Below, in pieces: positions 1-5,779 of a stretch of 6,510 bases of DNA. The position numbers and the translations under genes are program-made. The notes under the pieces are model-generated. The model was not told where the DNA came from. It saw nothing but the letters and a program-made list of their open reading frames with translations, and searched no databases. The DNA is from Candidatus Sericytochromatia bacterium (lineage in GTDB: Bacteria > Cyanobacteriota > Sericytochromatia > JACMPN01), in contig JACMPN010000661.1 of assembly GCA_014377495.1 (NCBI GenBank), forward strand, positions 1 through 6,510, written 5' to 3'. Numbering within the stretch: the stretch's first letter is position 1; the number at the start of each line of letters is the position of its first letter.

Positions 1-1
1 G

Positions 2-1726
2 GCGGCCGAGGCCGGCACCGTATTTCAAGAACTCCTGCCCTTTGCCGATGCCGGGACGCTGCAGGGCTTGCAGGGTGGGCTGACCACGGCCGCCGATGGC
101 GCCCTGGGCCAGGCCCGCACGCAGGTGGATCACGCCCTCAGCCAGCGGTCCCAAGGCCAGGCGGCCAAGGCGCCCGAGCATTCCGGGGCGGCGATCCACT
201 GGCGCGAGGCCGGTCGGGGCGTCATCGATTTTGCCCAGGACATGACGGTCGGCACGTTCCATCAGGTGGTCAACGATCCTTTGCGCTTTCCCACCCGGAT
301 GATCGCCGGCATGGCCATCAGCCTGCACAGTGCCATCAAAGACTCCGGCGGAGCCCTTGTCGGGCTGGCATCGGCCGGGGCTTATGGCAGCTTCGGGGCC
401 CAGATGACCCAGGAACTGGCGAACTCAGCGACTTGGGTGGCCGGTTTTGCCAAGCCCCGCAGGACGAACCTGCATCCGGAATTCGCCGAGACGCAAAAGG
501 TCACCAAGAACGGCTTTGCCCGGGCGATGCATTGCTGGGACGATATCCACAAGAACCCGGTGACGACCCAAAAACTGGCCAAGTCCCTGTCGTTGGGCGA
601 GGGGATGGCCAAGCGCCTCGGCAATTTCGAGAGCCGGGTGCGGGACGGCAAGAACAAGCTCTGGTACGGCACGGAGATCATCTATCAGGGCGAAAAACAG
701 AAGCGGGGCGAAGTCCGTCAGGGGGCGGTCTGGAAAGATCAGGGCTGGGAGCCCGTCAAGGTCGAGAAGGGTCACACCCTCGGCACCGAAAATCAGAAAC
801 TCTACGACGCCCTGGACAACAAATGGTCCGAATACGAGCTCGTCCACAAGGCCGATCCCTCGGCGATGGCCAAGACGGTCCTGGCCAAGGACGTGATCAA
901 GGAACTGGGGCTGAAGATCCCCACCACCAAGACGGGGCAGGCGAAGTTCCTGACAAAATTCCAGGCGGCCCTGGACCAGAAGTTCCCCAACGGCTTTTTT
1001 GTCAAAGGGGTGCAGGACTTTAATACCGGCGGCAATCTGCCGACGAACAAGAGCAACTTCAAAACCCTGTACGAGGGCTATCACCGCGAGTTCATCCCCG
1101 ACGCCAAGAAGGTGAACGGCGAGCAGAGCATCATGCGGGCGCATCCCTTTCATGCCGGTCGCATGTTGGACGACCTGTTGCGCGATCCGGAGTCGGTCGT
1201 CATCCAGGAGCGGATGAATCTCAAGCGCTACACCAAGAAGGAACTGCCGATCGACGTGCAGCCCTTCCAGGAGTTCCGGGTCCACGTCGTCCGGGGTCAG
1301 GTCGTGCCGGGCGCCAGCAGTCACCGGTGGGGCGTCATGCGGACGGTGCTCGACCGCAAGGACATGCACAAGGCCGAAGCGTTCACCCAGGCGTTGTTCG
1401 ACAAGTTACCCGCTAAGGCGAAGAAGAACATGGCCTTCTCCCCCGACATCGTGAAGCTGGAAGACGGCAGCTTCAAACTCATCGAGTTGAACGTCGGCGG
1501 CAATTCCGGTTTCCTGCATCGCAACCCGCTGGCGGCCAACAAGATGGTCGAAGCCGTCACCGGTCGTGAGACCAACGGCCTTTACGTCGCCCGTCGCCTG
1601 GGCTACAGCGCTGTGGCGTCCACCGTCGTCGCCACCCACCAGGAGCACGTCCGGGCTCAGGATGAGGCCGGTCGGCACCAGACCGTCTCGGCCACGGTCC
1701 CTGCCGGTAAACCCGCTGAAGACTAG
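2..1726 (+). CDS. ATP-grasp-like protein, 5' partial, with uncharacterised N-terminal region
   Basis: The reading frame is open from base 2 to the TAG at 1724-1726, so the true start may lie left of the window. A TTG at 68 is the first candidate start inside, but it has no convincing Shine-Dalgarno sequence. The C-terminal half (about 800-1560) shows an ATP-grasp pattern in the right order: a candidate nucleotide-binding lysine in FFVKG (K at 1004-1006), a VVIQE hinge strand (E at 1208-1210), an EFRVHVVRGQVV strand pair (1271-1306), and a metal-site strand with Asp at 1445-1447 followed by IELNVGGNSGF (Glu 1484-1486, Asn 1490-1492). ATP-grasp enzymes join a carboxylate to an amine or thiol through an acyl-phosphate. 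The EFRV strand recalls the RimK-like and R2K/CDC123-like branches, but this is inference. The N-terminal part is not recognised; it has an Ala/Gly-rich, moderately hydrophobic stretch at about 299-391. The last 35 or so residues look like a disordered tail. The substrate is unknown. Confidence 0.65.
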   Translation, partial: AAEAGTVFQELLPFADAGTLQGLQGGLTTAADGALGQARTQVDHALSQRSQGQAAKAPEHSGAAIHWREAGRGVIDFAQDMTVGTFHQVVNDPLRFPTRMIAGMAISLHSAIKDSGGALVGLASAGAYGSFGAQMTQELANSATWVAGFAKPRRTNLHPEFAETQKVTKNGFARAMHCWDDIHKNPVTTQKLAKSLSLGEGMAKRLGNFESRVRDGKNKLWYGTEIIYQGEKQKRGEVRQGAVWKDQGWEPVKVEKGHTLGTENQKLYDALDNKWSEYELVHKADPSAMAKTVLAKDVIKELGLKIPTTKTGQAKFLTKFQAALDQKFPNGFFVKGVQDFNTGGNLPTNKSNFKTLYEGYHREFIPDAKKVNGEQSIMRAHPFHAGRMLDDLLRDPESVVIQERMNLKRYTKKELPIDVQPFQEFRVHVVRGQVVPGASSHRWGVMRTVLDRKDMHKAEAFTQALFDKLPAKAKKNMAFSPDIVKLEDGSFKLIELNVGGNSGFLHRNPLAANKMVEAVTGRETNGLYVARRLGYSAVASTVVATHQEHVRAQDEAGRHQTVSATVPAGKPAED

Positions 1727-1754
1727 GCGCTGCAACAGCCAGAAGGAGACGGCC

Positions 1755-1790
1755 ATGGGCGGGCGTACGGCCCAAGCGTCCCACCCATAG
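1755..1790 (+). CDS. Possible 11-codon mini-ORF with strong ribosome binding site
   Basis: An ATG at 1755 is preceded by AGAAGGAGA (from 1741), a near-perfect Shine-Dalgarno sequence with about six bases between GGAG and ATG. The frame encodes only MGGRTAQASHP and ends at a TAG at 1788-1790. It lies 28 bases after the stop of the ATP-grasp-like gene and before the terminator hairpin, so it would be on the same transcript. It could be a small peptide gene, the remnant of a longer gene, or chance. The peptide contains no Asp, Glu or Lys, so it does not look like a graspetide-type substrate for the upstream enzyme. The ribosome site is seen directly; translation is unproven. Confidence 0.25.
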   Translation: MGGRTAQASHP

Positions 1791-1801
1791 CCTGGATGGG
1801 T
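1783..1801 (+). other. Small hairpin in the 3' untranslated region
   Basis: ACCCAT (1783-1788) and ATGGGT (1796-1801) form a six-base stem around a seven-base loop. The stem overlaps the stop codon of the mini-ORF and lies just before the large terminator hairpin. No T-run follows directly, so it is probably a minor RNA fold and not a terminator itself. Confidence 0.25.
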
Positions 1802-1814
1802 CTGCTTTCCTGAT

Positions 1815-1867
1815 CCTGTCAAACGAACAGCCCGTCCGAAGTTCGGACGGGCTGTTCGTTTGACAGG
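1815..1867. terminator. Bidirectional intrinsic terminator between convergent genes
   Basis: Two arms of 26 bases (1815-1840 and 1842-1867) are exact reverse complements around a single central G at 1841. In practice the innermost bases would open to form the loop. The core is GC-rich (ACAGCCCGTCCG), and each outer flank contains AAACGAAC/GTTCGTTT. Thus a short T-containing segment follows the GC core when read from either strand, although no long T-run exists. It lies 88 bases after the stop of the plus-strand gene and six bases beyond the stop of the minus-strand carboxypeptidase, the expected place for a terminator shared by convergent transcripts. Confidence 0.8.
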
Positions 1868-1873
1868 GGCGGT

Positions 1874-3097
1874 TTAGCGGCCCTTGGGGTTGTCGGCGAT
1901 CTGGATCAGGTGCAGGGCGCCATCCCGGTTTTCGGCGTAGAGCTTGGGCAGCTCGGTGGCAGCGGGCCGGAACGACGTGCCCATCTCGGCCCCGAAGGCC
2001 ATGACGCCGAACTTCTCGTAGGCCCAATCGCAGATGCTGCCGGGCGCCAGATAGAAGCGACGGGCGATCGTATCGCCGTCGTAGCCGTTTTTGGCGGTCA
2101 GCACTTGGCCGATCTTGGGGAAGGCGGCCTGATCGGGGGTGTTGCCCCGATCCCAGCCCGGCGGCCAGATGACGGCGCCGGCGTAGGCGTGGTAATCCAT
2201 CGAGACGGCAAACTTCTCTTTGGCGTAGAGGTCGCGCAACCCGAGCAGCTCCGGCTCCGAGAAGGCCGACTGGCCGTGATACGTCTCGTTGTTGGGGTTG
2301 GTGTCGCCGCCGCTGAAATGCGAGTCGTAATTGCGGTTGAGGTCGACGCCGACCGACTTGGCGAAGGTGTGACGGTTCTTGCGCCACATGTCGTTGCCGC
2401 CCTCGACGTCCACCCGGCCGTCCGGATTCATCACGGGGACGACCCAGGTCTCCCGGGTGTCGACCAGCTTGGTCAGGGCGTCGTTTTTGCCGTAGCCGCC
2501 GACCAACTCCTCGATCAGGCGCATGGCGATCTCGGGCGGGGCCAGCTCACGGGCGTGGTGACCGGCGGTGAACAGGGCCTTGGGCTTGGCGGCCGGGCCA
2601 TGGGTGATCCGGATGGCCAGGATCCGGCGGTTCGCCGAACCCTGGACGGTCTGCCACGACGGGCCGAGGTCGACGAGCGTGGCCACCTCGGGGTTGGCGG
2701 TGGCGATGGCCTGCAAGCGGCTCACGATGGCCTGATAGGTCATGAAGCCGGCGGGCAAGCCGCGGCTGCGGGAATCGAAGGGGTCGCGCATCGCCGTCAG
2801 GGACAGGCCCCGCTCTTTGGCGACGGCTTGGGCGGCATCGGTCATCCGGCCTTCGACGGTGCCCTTGCGGACAGAAAAAATATCCATGCCGGCCTTGGAC
2901 AGGGCGTCAATGTCGGTGCCGGCCTTGACCTGGATGCGGTAGACCGGCTGCCGCTCACTCAACTCGCTGGCGTCGGGTGGGGCGGTGAAGACTCCGGCGG
3001 TCAGGGCACCGGGCTGGAGTGCGGGCAGGGGCGAGCATGCGCCCATCAGGCCAGCGGTCAATGCCAGCAAAGTGCCCCATTTGAAGGTCTGTTGCAC
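1874..3097 (-). CDS. M14-family zinc carboxypeptidase, predicted lipoprotein
   Basis: A 407-residue metallopeptidase predicted to remove C-terminal residues from peptides in the cell envelope. The GTG at 3095-3097 is chosen as start because AGAAAGGA lies ten bases upstream and it gives a clean lipoprotein signal: VQQTFKWG, then a hydrophobic stretch, then LMGAC with Cys21 as the lipidation site (Met at -3 is slightly off the consensus). Residues of about 50-105 resemble the small propeptide found on secreted bacterial M14 enzymes. The catalytic domain is complete: zinc ligands His181 and Glu184 in HARE, Asn254-Arg255 in DLNRNY for the substrate carboxylate, third zinc ligand His303 in DYHAY, Tyr349 in the FYLAPGS segment and catalytic Glu371 in GAEMG. 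The frame runs further upstream to an ATG at 3301, but that extension lacks a signal peptide and would bury the lipobox. The stop is TAA. The exact specificity (A/B-type or T-type) cannot be told. Confidence 0.9.
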   Translation of the reverse strand: MQQTFKWGTLLALTAGLMGACSPLPALQPGALTAGVFTAPPDASELSERQPVYRIQVKAGTDIDALSKAGMDIFSVRKGTVEGRMTDAAQAVAKERGLSLTAMRDPFDSRSRGLPAGFMTYQAIVSRLQAIATANPEVATLVDLGPSWQTVQGSANRRILAIRITHGPAAKPKALFTAGHHARELAPPEIAMRLIEELVGGYGKNDALTKLVDTRETWVVPVMNPDGRVDVEGGNDMWRKNRHTFAKSVGVDLNRNYDSHFSGGDTNPNNETYHGQSAFSEPELLGLRDLYAKEKFAVSMDYHAYAGAVIWPPGWDRGNTPDQAAFPKIGQVLTAKNGYDGDTIARRFYLAPGSICDWAYEKFGVMAFGAEMGTSFRPAATELPKLYAENRDGALHLIQIADNPKGR

Positions 3098-3107
3098 GGT
3101 CTGCAGG

Positions 3108-3115
3108 TCCTTTCT
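3108..3115 (-). promoter_or_regulatory. Ribosome binding site fixing the carboxypeptidase start
   Basis: AGAAAGGA on the minus strand lies ten bases before the GTG at 3095-3097. It decides in favour of the GTG start, which places a lipoprotein signal at the N-terminus, over the upstream ATG codons at 3178 and 3301. The exported hydrolase gene carries the same octamer before its ATG. Confidence 0.7.
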
Positions 3116-3142
3116 CGTCGAGCGGAATCGGACAGGCAGCGT

Positions 3143-3171
3143 AGCATAGGCGCTCGTCTGTTCGCACAAAA
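3143..3171 (-). promoter_or_regulatory. Candidate sigma-70-type promoter for the carboxypeptidase gene
   Basis: On the minus strand, TATGCT (3143-3148) could serve as a -10 box. A TTTTGTGC segment upstream gives a weak -35, either TTTTGT (3166-3171, 17-base spacer) or TTGTGC (3164-3169, 15-base spacer). It lies about 45 bases upstream of the GTG start. If used, the carboxypeptidase is transcribed independently of the hydrolase further upstream. This is motif matching only. Confidence 0.3.
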
Positions 3172-3191
3172 GAGGCATGATGACAGCTTCT

Positions 3192-3203
3192 TGGCAGCTG
3201 CCA
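3192..3203. promoter_or_regulatory. 12-bp perfect palindrome upstream of the carboxypeptidase promoter
   Basis: TGGCAGCTGCCA is a perfect 12-base palindrome about 20 bases upstream of the candidate -35 of the carboxypeptidase gene. The position suits an operator for a dimeric regulator, but a single short GC-rich palindrome may be chance. No second copy was noticed in the window. Confidence 0.2.
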
Positions 3204-3314
3204 TGTGCCAGAAATGTGGTGGTGGCGGTGATCCGGCTTTTGATGGCGATGGCGCCGAAACCGCCTTTTAACCCAACGGTCTCCGAGGCACCAACTGGCA
3301 TCCTGCAGGTGTCG

Positions 3315-3339
3315 GGCCCGGCTGGCTCACCGCCGGGCC
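3315..3339 (-). terminator. Possible GC-rich hairpin after the hydrolase gene
   Basis: GGCCCGGC (3315-3322) and GCCGGGCC (3332-3339) form a perfect eight-base GC stem with a nine-base loop. It begins 12 bases after the TAG of the minus-strand hydrolase, the expected place for a terminator. No T-run follows, so termination would be weak or factor-dependent. Confidence 0.35.
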
Positions 3340-3351
3340 AGGCCCCGCCAC

Positions 3352-4437
3352 CTACCGCCGAAAGGCTGCACGCAGGTCAGTTGCCGCCATGCCAACCGCC
3401 TGTTTGGCCTTGTCGACGACGGCACCCATGCCGAAGAACTCGTGAGTCACACCGTCATAGCGCTTGGTGTGGACGGGCACCCCTGCCGCTTTGAGCTTGC
3501 CGGCATAGGCTTCGCCTTCACTGCGCAACGGGTCGATCTGGGCCACGATGACCGTCGCTGGCGGCAGACCCTGCAGGGATTTCGCCTTCAGCAGTGAGAC
3601 GAGGGGGTTTTGGCCGTCCGCCGGCGACCGGAGGTAGTGCTTGAAAAACCAGGCCATCATGGCAGCGCTTAATGGTTTGGCGTTGGCGTTCTCCAGGTAC
3701 GAGGGCGAGTCAGTGGCATAGTTGGCGATCGGGTACACCAGCAGTTCATGGACGGGTCGCATCCCTTTGCGGTCACGGGCCATCAGGGCCACCGCCGCCG
3801 CCAGGTTGCCACCGGCGCTCTCGCCGCCGACGGCGATGCGTTTGGGGTCTCCGTTGAACGTGGCGGCGTGGGCCATCACATATTGGGTGGCGGCGTAGGC
3901 ATCTTCGTGTGCGGCCGGGAACTGATGCTCGGGGGCCAAGTGGTAGTCGACGGAGACGACGGCGCACTGCGCGGCATTGGTCAGGGCCCGGCACGAGGAG
4001 TCGTAACCGTCCAGACTGCCAATCACCCAACCGCCGCCATGAAAGTAGACGAGCAGGGGAAAAGGTCCTGAGCCCGCCGGTGCGTACACACGCACGGGAA
4101 TCGGCCCAAGGGGACCCGGCACCGTGCGGTTCTCCACCTTGCCCACGGCCTCGGGTGCCGTCGATTTGCCCTGCTTTTTGAGCAGCGCCTTCACGGCATC
4201 GGCCGGCCCTTGCTGCTTGCGGGCTGCCTGCGGGGCCAATGTCTCGATCGGCTTGCCGCCGAGTGCCGCCAGTGCGTCCAGCACGGCCTGCATCTGCGGC
4301 TCTGGCTGGGCCATCCGGGGCGCGGCAGCGACGGGCGCTGTCACAGGCAGCGCCAAAATCGCCGCACTCAACATCAGGGCTGCGGCGAGCTGTGGCCGCC
4401 TCCAGCCACTCGGGTCGGTCTTGGTTCCCTCCGGCAT
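3352..4437 (-). CDS. Exported alpha/beta hydrolase, HSL-type (family IV) esterase/lipase
   Basis: A 361-residue serine hydrolase expected to cleave carboxyl esters outside the cytoplasm. The N-terminus carries a signal peptide: basic GWRRP, a hydrophobic run at about 18-38, and a likely cut after the AAA at 37-39. The catalytic domain has the hallmarks of the hormone-sensitive-lipase family: HGGGW at 133-137 for the oxyanion hole, GESAGG with nucleophile Ser207, Asp302 in IDPLRSEG and His332 in THEFFG. Residues of about 45-105 form an Ala/Lys-rich linker or cap region ahead of the core, which makes it longer than the usual 300-320-residue cytosolic member. The ATG at 4437 has AGAAAGGA nine bases upstream. 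The substrate (short-chain ester, lipid or acylated sugar) cannot be told. It is oriented with the carboxypeptidase but separated by 254 bases. Confidence 0.9.
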   Translation of the reverse strand: MPEGTKTDPSGWRRPQLAAALMLSAAILALPVTAPVAAAPRMAQPEPQMQAVLDALAALGGKPIETLAPQAARKQQGPADAVKALLKKQGKSTAPEAVGKVENRTVPGPLGPIPVRVYAPAGSGPFPLLVYFHGGGWVIGSLDGYDSSCRALTNAAQCAVVSVDYHLAPEHQFPAAHEDAYAATQYVMAHAATFNGDPKRIAVGGESAGGNLAAAVALMARDRKGMRPVHELLVYPIANYATDSPSYLENANAKPLSAAMMAWFFKHYLRSPADGQNPLVSLLKAKSLQGLPPATVIVAQIDPLRSEGEAYAGKLKAAGVPVHTKRYDGVTHEFFGMGAVVDKAKQAVGMAATDLRAAFRR

Positions 4438-4638
4438 GATGGGTCATCCTTTCTCTTGGCACAGGGTCGGCCATGCCGCCATCACCATCCGGCTATGCCA
4501 GCGTGACGATACGGCCATCGACTAGGATGATGGGCTCGGCCTGTGACCTGATAGGGACAGCGCCGCCAAACCCATCGGGCCGCCACGGCCACCGTTGGCC
4601 AAGGGCTTGTTGGCACCGCCATGCGGCTCCCGGGTGAG

Positions 4639-4647
4639 TGCTATAAT
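4639..4647 (+). promoter_or_regulatory. Extended -10 promoter for the fliPQR operon
   Basis: TG-C-TATAAT is an exact extended -10 element with a perfect TATAAT hexamer (4642-4647), which stands out in this GC-rich sequence. No good -35 is found at 16-18 bases, which fits an extended -10 promoter. Transcription would start near 4654, giving a leader of about 50 bases before fliP. It resembles a housekeeping-sigma promoter and not a sigma-28 or sigma-54 flagellar promoter. Confidence 0.55.
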
Positions 4648-4651
4648 GCCC

Positions 4652-4672
4652 CAGGCGTCGGGAGACGGCGCC
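4652..4672 (+). other. Imperfect hairpin in the fliP leader
   Basis: AGGCGTC and GACGGCGCCT can fold back around a GGGA loop of the GNRA type, with bulged bases on the right arm. It would lie at or near the 5' end of the predicted fliP transcript. It could affect stability or translation, or mean nothing; only the pairing is seen. Confidence 0.2.
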
Positions 4673-4702
4673 TCACCGCCGTTGCCATGAAATCAACCAT
4701 CC

Positions 4703-5497
4703 ATGCATTTTGCCCCAACCGCCCCATCCACCGTCCGTTTGCGCCGGTACGCCCTGTACAGCCTGCTGATCATGGCACTGCTGGCGATCGGGACCGTGGC
4801 CGCCCATGCCCAGACGGCGATCCCGCTGCCCAAGATGACCTTTGGCCTGGAGCAGTCCAACAAGCCCCAGGACATCGCCTTCAGTCTGCAGATCATGATC
4901 CTGATGACGGTGCTGGCCCTGGCCCCGACGATCCTCGTGATGATGACGGCCTTCACGCGCATCGTCATCGTCCTGGGCTTCGTCCGGCAGGCCATCGGCG
5001 CCCAGCAGGCCCCGCCCAACCAGGTCCTCGTCGGGCTGGCCATGTTCCTGACCATGTTCGTCATGGCCCCCACCTTCAAGCAGGTCAACGACGATGCCCT
5101 GCAGCCGTTTTTGGCGAATCGCATCAAGCAGGACGTCGCCATCGAGCGGGCGTTGGCCCCGTTGCGGACCTTCATGTTTCACCAGACCCGCCAGAAGGAC
5201 CTCGCCCTCTACGTGCATCTCTCCAAGGTGGACCGCCCCCGCCGGCCTGCCGACGTGCCGACCCACGTGCTGATCCCCGCCTTCATCACCAGCGAGCTGA
5301 AGACGGCCTTCACGATCGGCTTCATCGTCTATCTGCCCTTCCTGATCATCGACATGGTCATCTCCAGCACCCTCATGTCCATGGGCATGATGATGCTGCC
5401 GCCCACCGTGATTTCATTGCCGTTCAAGCTGATTCTCTTCGTCCTGGTGGACGGCTGGCATCTGCTGACGCGCGGCCTCGTCACGAGTTTCGGCTAG
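4703..5497 (+). CDS. fliP: Flagellar type III export gate protein FliP
   Basis: FliP, 264 residues, is an inner-membrane protein of the flagellar export gate; five copies assemble with FliQ and FliR into the pore through which rod, hook and filament subunits leave the cell. The N-terminus is a typical FliP signal peptide (basic RLRR at 12-15, hydrophobic 17-33, likely cut after AHA at 34-36). The family core follows: LQIMILMTVLALAPTILVMMTAFTR in pieces at 62-86, IVLGFVRQAIG (89-99), APPNQVLVGLAMFLTMFVM (103-121), a periplasmic segment, then ITSELKTAFTIGF (195-207), LPFLIIDMVI and the MGMMMLPP motif (227-234). Length and motifs are normal for the family. The ATG at 4703 is the best start, but it has no clear Shine-Dalgarno sequence. 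It is the first gene of the cluster, with fliQ nine bases downstream. Confidence 0.97.
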   Translation: MHFAPTAPSTVRLRRYALYSLLIMALLAIGTVAAHAQTAIPLPKMTFGLEQSNKPQDIAFSLQIMILMTVLALAPTILVMMTAFTRIVIVLGFVRQAIGAQQAPPNQVLVGLAMFLTMFVMAPTFKQVNDDALQPFLANRIKQDVAIERALAPLRTFMFHQTRQKDLALYVHLSKVDRPRRPADVPTHVLIPAFITSELKTAFTIGFIVYLPFLIIDMVISSTLMSMGMMMLPPTVISLPFKLILFVLVDGWHLLTRGLVTSFG

Positions 5498-5506
5498 GCC
5501 CGCCGC

Positions 5507-5776
5507 ATGTCGGAGACCGTCTACCTCGAGATTTGCGCCCAGACCATCTGGGTGGCGGTGCAGCTCGTCGGTCCGCTGCTCATCGCCGGCACCGTCATCG
5601 GTCTGATGGTCAGCCTGTTCCAGGCCGTCACCCAGATCAACGAGATGACCCTGACCTTCATCCCCAAGCTGGCAGCGACGATCCTCGTCCTCGTCATGAT
5701 GGGGCCCTGGATGCTGCACACGTTCCAGGAGTTCGTCACCCGGCTCTTTCTCGACATCCCTGTGTATGTCCGCTAG
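5507..5776 (+). CDS. fliQ: Flagellar type III export gate protein FliQ
   Basis: FliQ, 89 residues, is the small two-helix subunit of the export gate and packs around the FliP-FliR core. Two hydrophobic helical hairpin segments are visible, about residues 15-40 (VQLVGPLLIAGTVIGLMVS) and 53-70. The family motif FQAVTQINEMTLTFIPK lies between them at about 38-54 and is complete. Length is normal for the family. The ATG lies nine bases after the fliP stop with no obvious ribosome binding site, which suggests translational coupling within the operon. Confidence 0.97.
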   Translation: MSETVYLEICAQTIWVAVQLVGPLLIAGTVIGLMVSLFQAVTQINEMTLTFIPKLAATILVLVMMGPWMLHTFQEFVTRLFLDIPVYVR

Positions 5777-5779
5777 ACC

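Larger units (their letters stand above)
4438..4702. other. Divergent intergenic region between the hydrolase and fliP
   Basis: These 265 bases separate the start of the minus-strand hydrolase from the start of fliP. They hold the hydrolase ribosome binding site (4447-4454, minus strand), an imperfect dyad at 4541-4560, a consensus extended -10 for the flagellar operon at 4639-4647 and a short leader. No convincing promoter for the hydrolase, no RNA gene and no coding frame with good start signals were seen. In particular there is no fliO. Confidence 0.7.

Noticed and set aside
425..1369. A 314-codon minus-strand frame antisense to the ATP-grasp-like gene
   Set aside because: It has no recognisable motif and no start signal, and it lies opposite a frame with an ordered conserved motif set.
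1755..1790. Graspetide precursor for the upstream ATP-grasp-like enzyme
   Set aside because: The peptide has only 11 residues and lacks the Asp/Glu and Lys acceptor residues needed for ester or amide ring formation, with no leader sequence.
1557..2387. A 276-codon minus-strand frame spanning the convergent junction
   Set aside because: It crosses the terminator hairpin and overlaps both the carboxypeptidase and the ATP-grasp-like gene; its composition is typical of a GC-rich shadow frame.
1910..3271. A 453-codon plus-strand frame antisense to the carboxypeptidase
   Set aside because: The opposite strand encodes a complete M14 active site; the antisense frame is open because of GC-rich third positions and resembles no family.
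3098..3301. N-terminal extension of the carboxypeptidase to the ATG at 3301
   Set aside because: It would bury the lipoprotein signal, has no good ribosome binding site and covers the candidate promoter; the GTG at 3097 has a proper Shine-Dalgarno.
4611..4625. Sigma-54-like -24/-12 element (TGGCAC with TGC downstream) before fliP
   Set aside because: The GG and GC pairs are separated by nine bases where ten is strictly required, and the -12 box is poor; the extended -10 nearby is much better.
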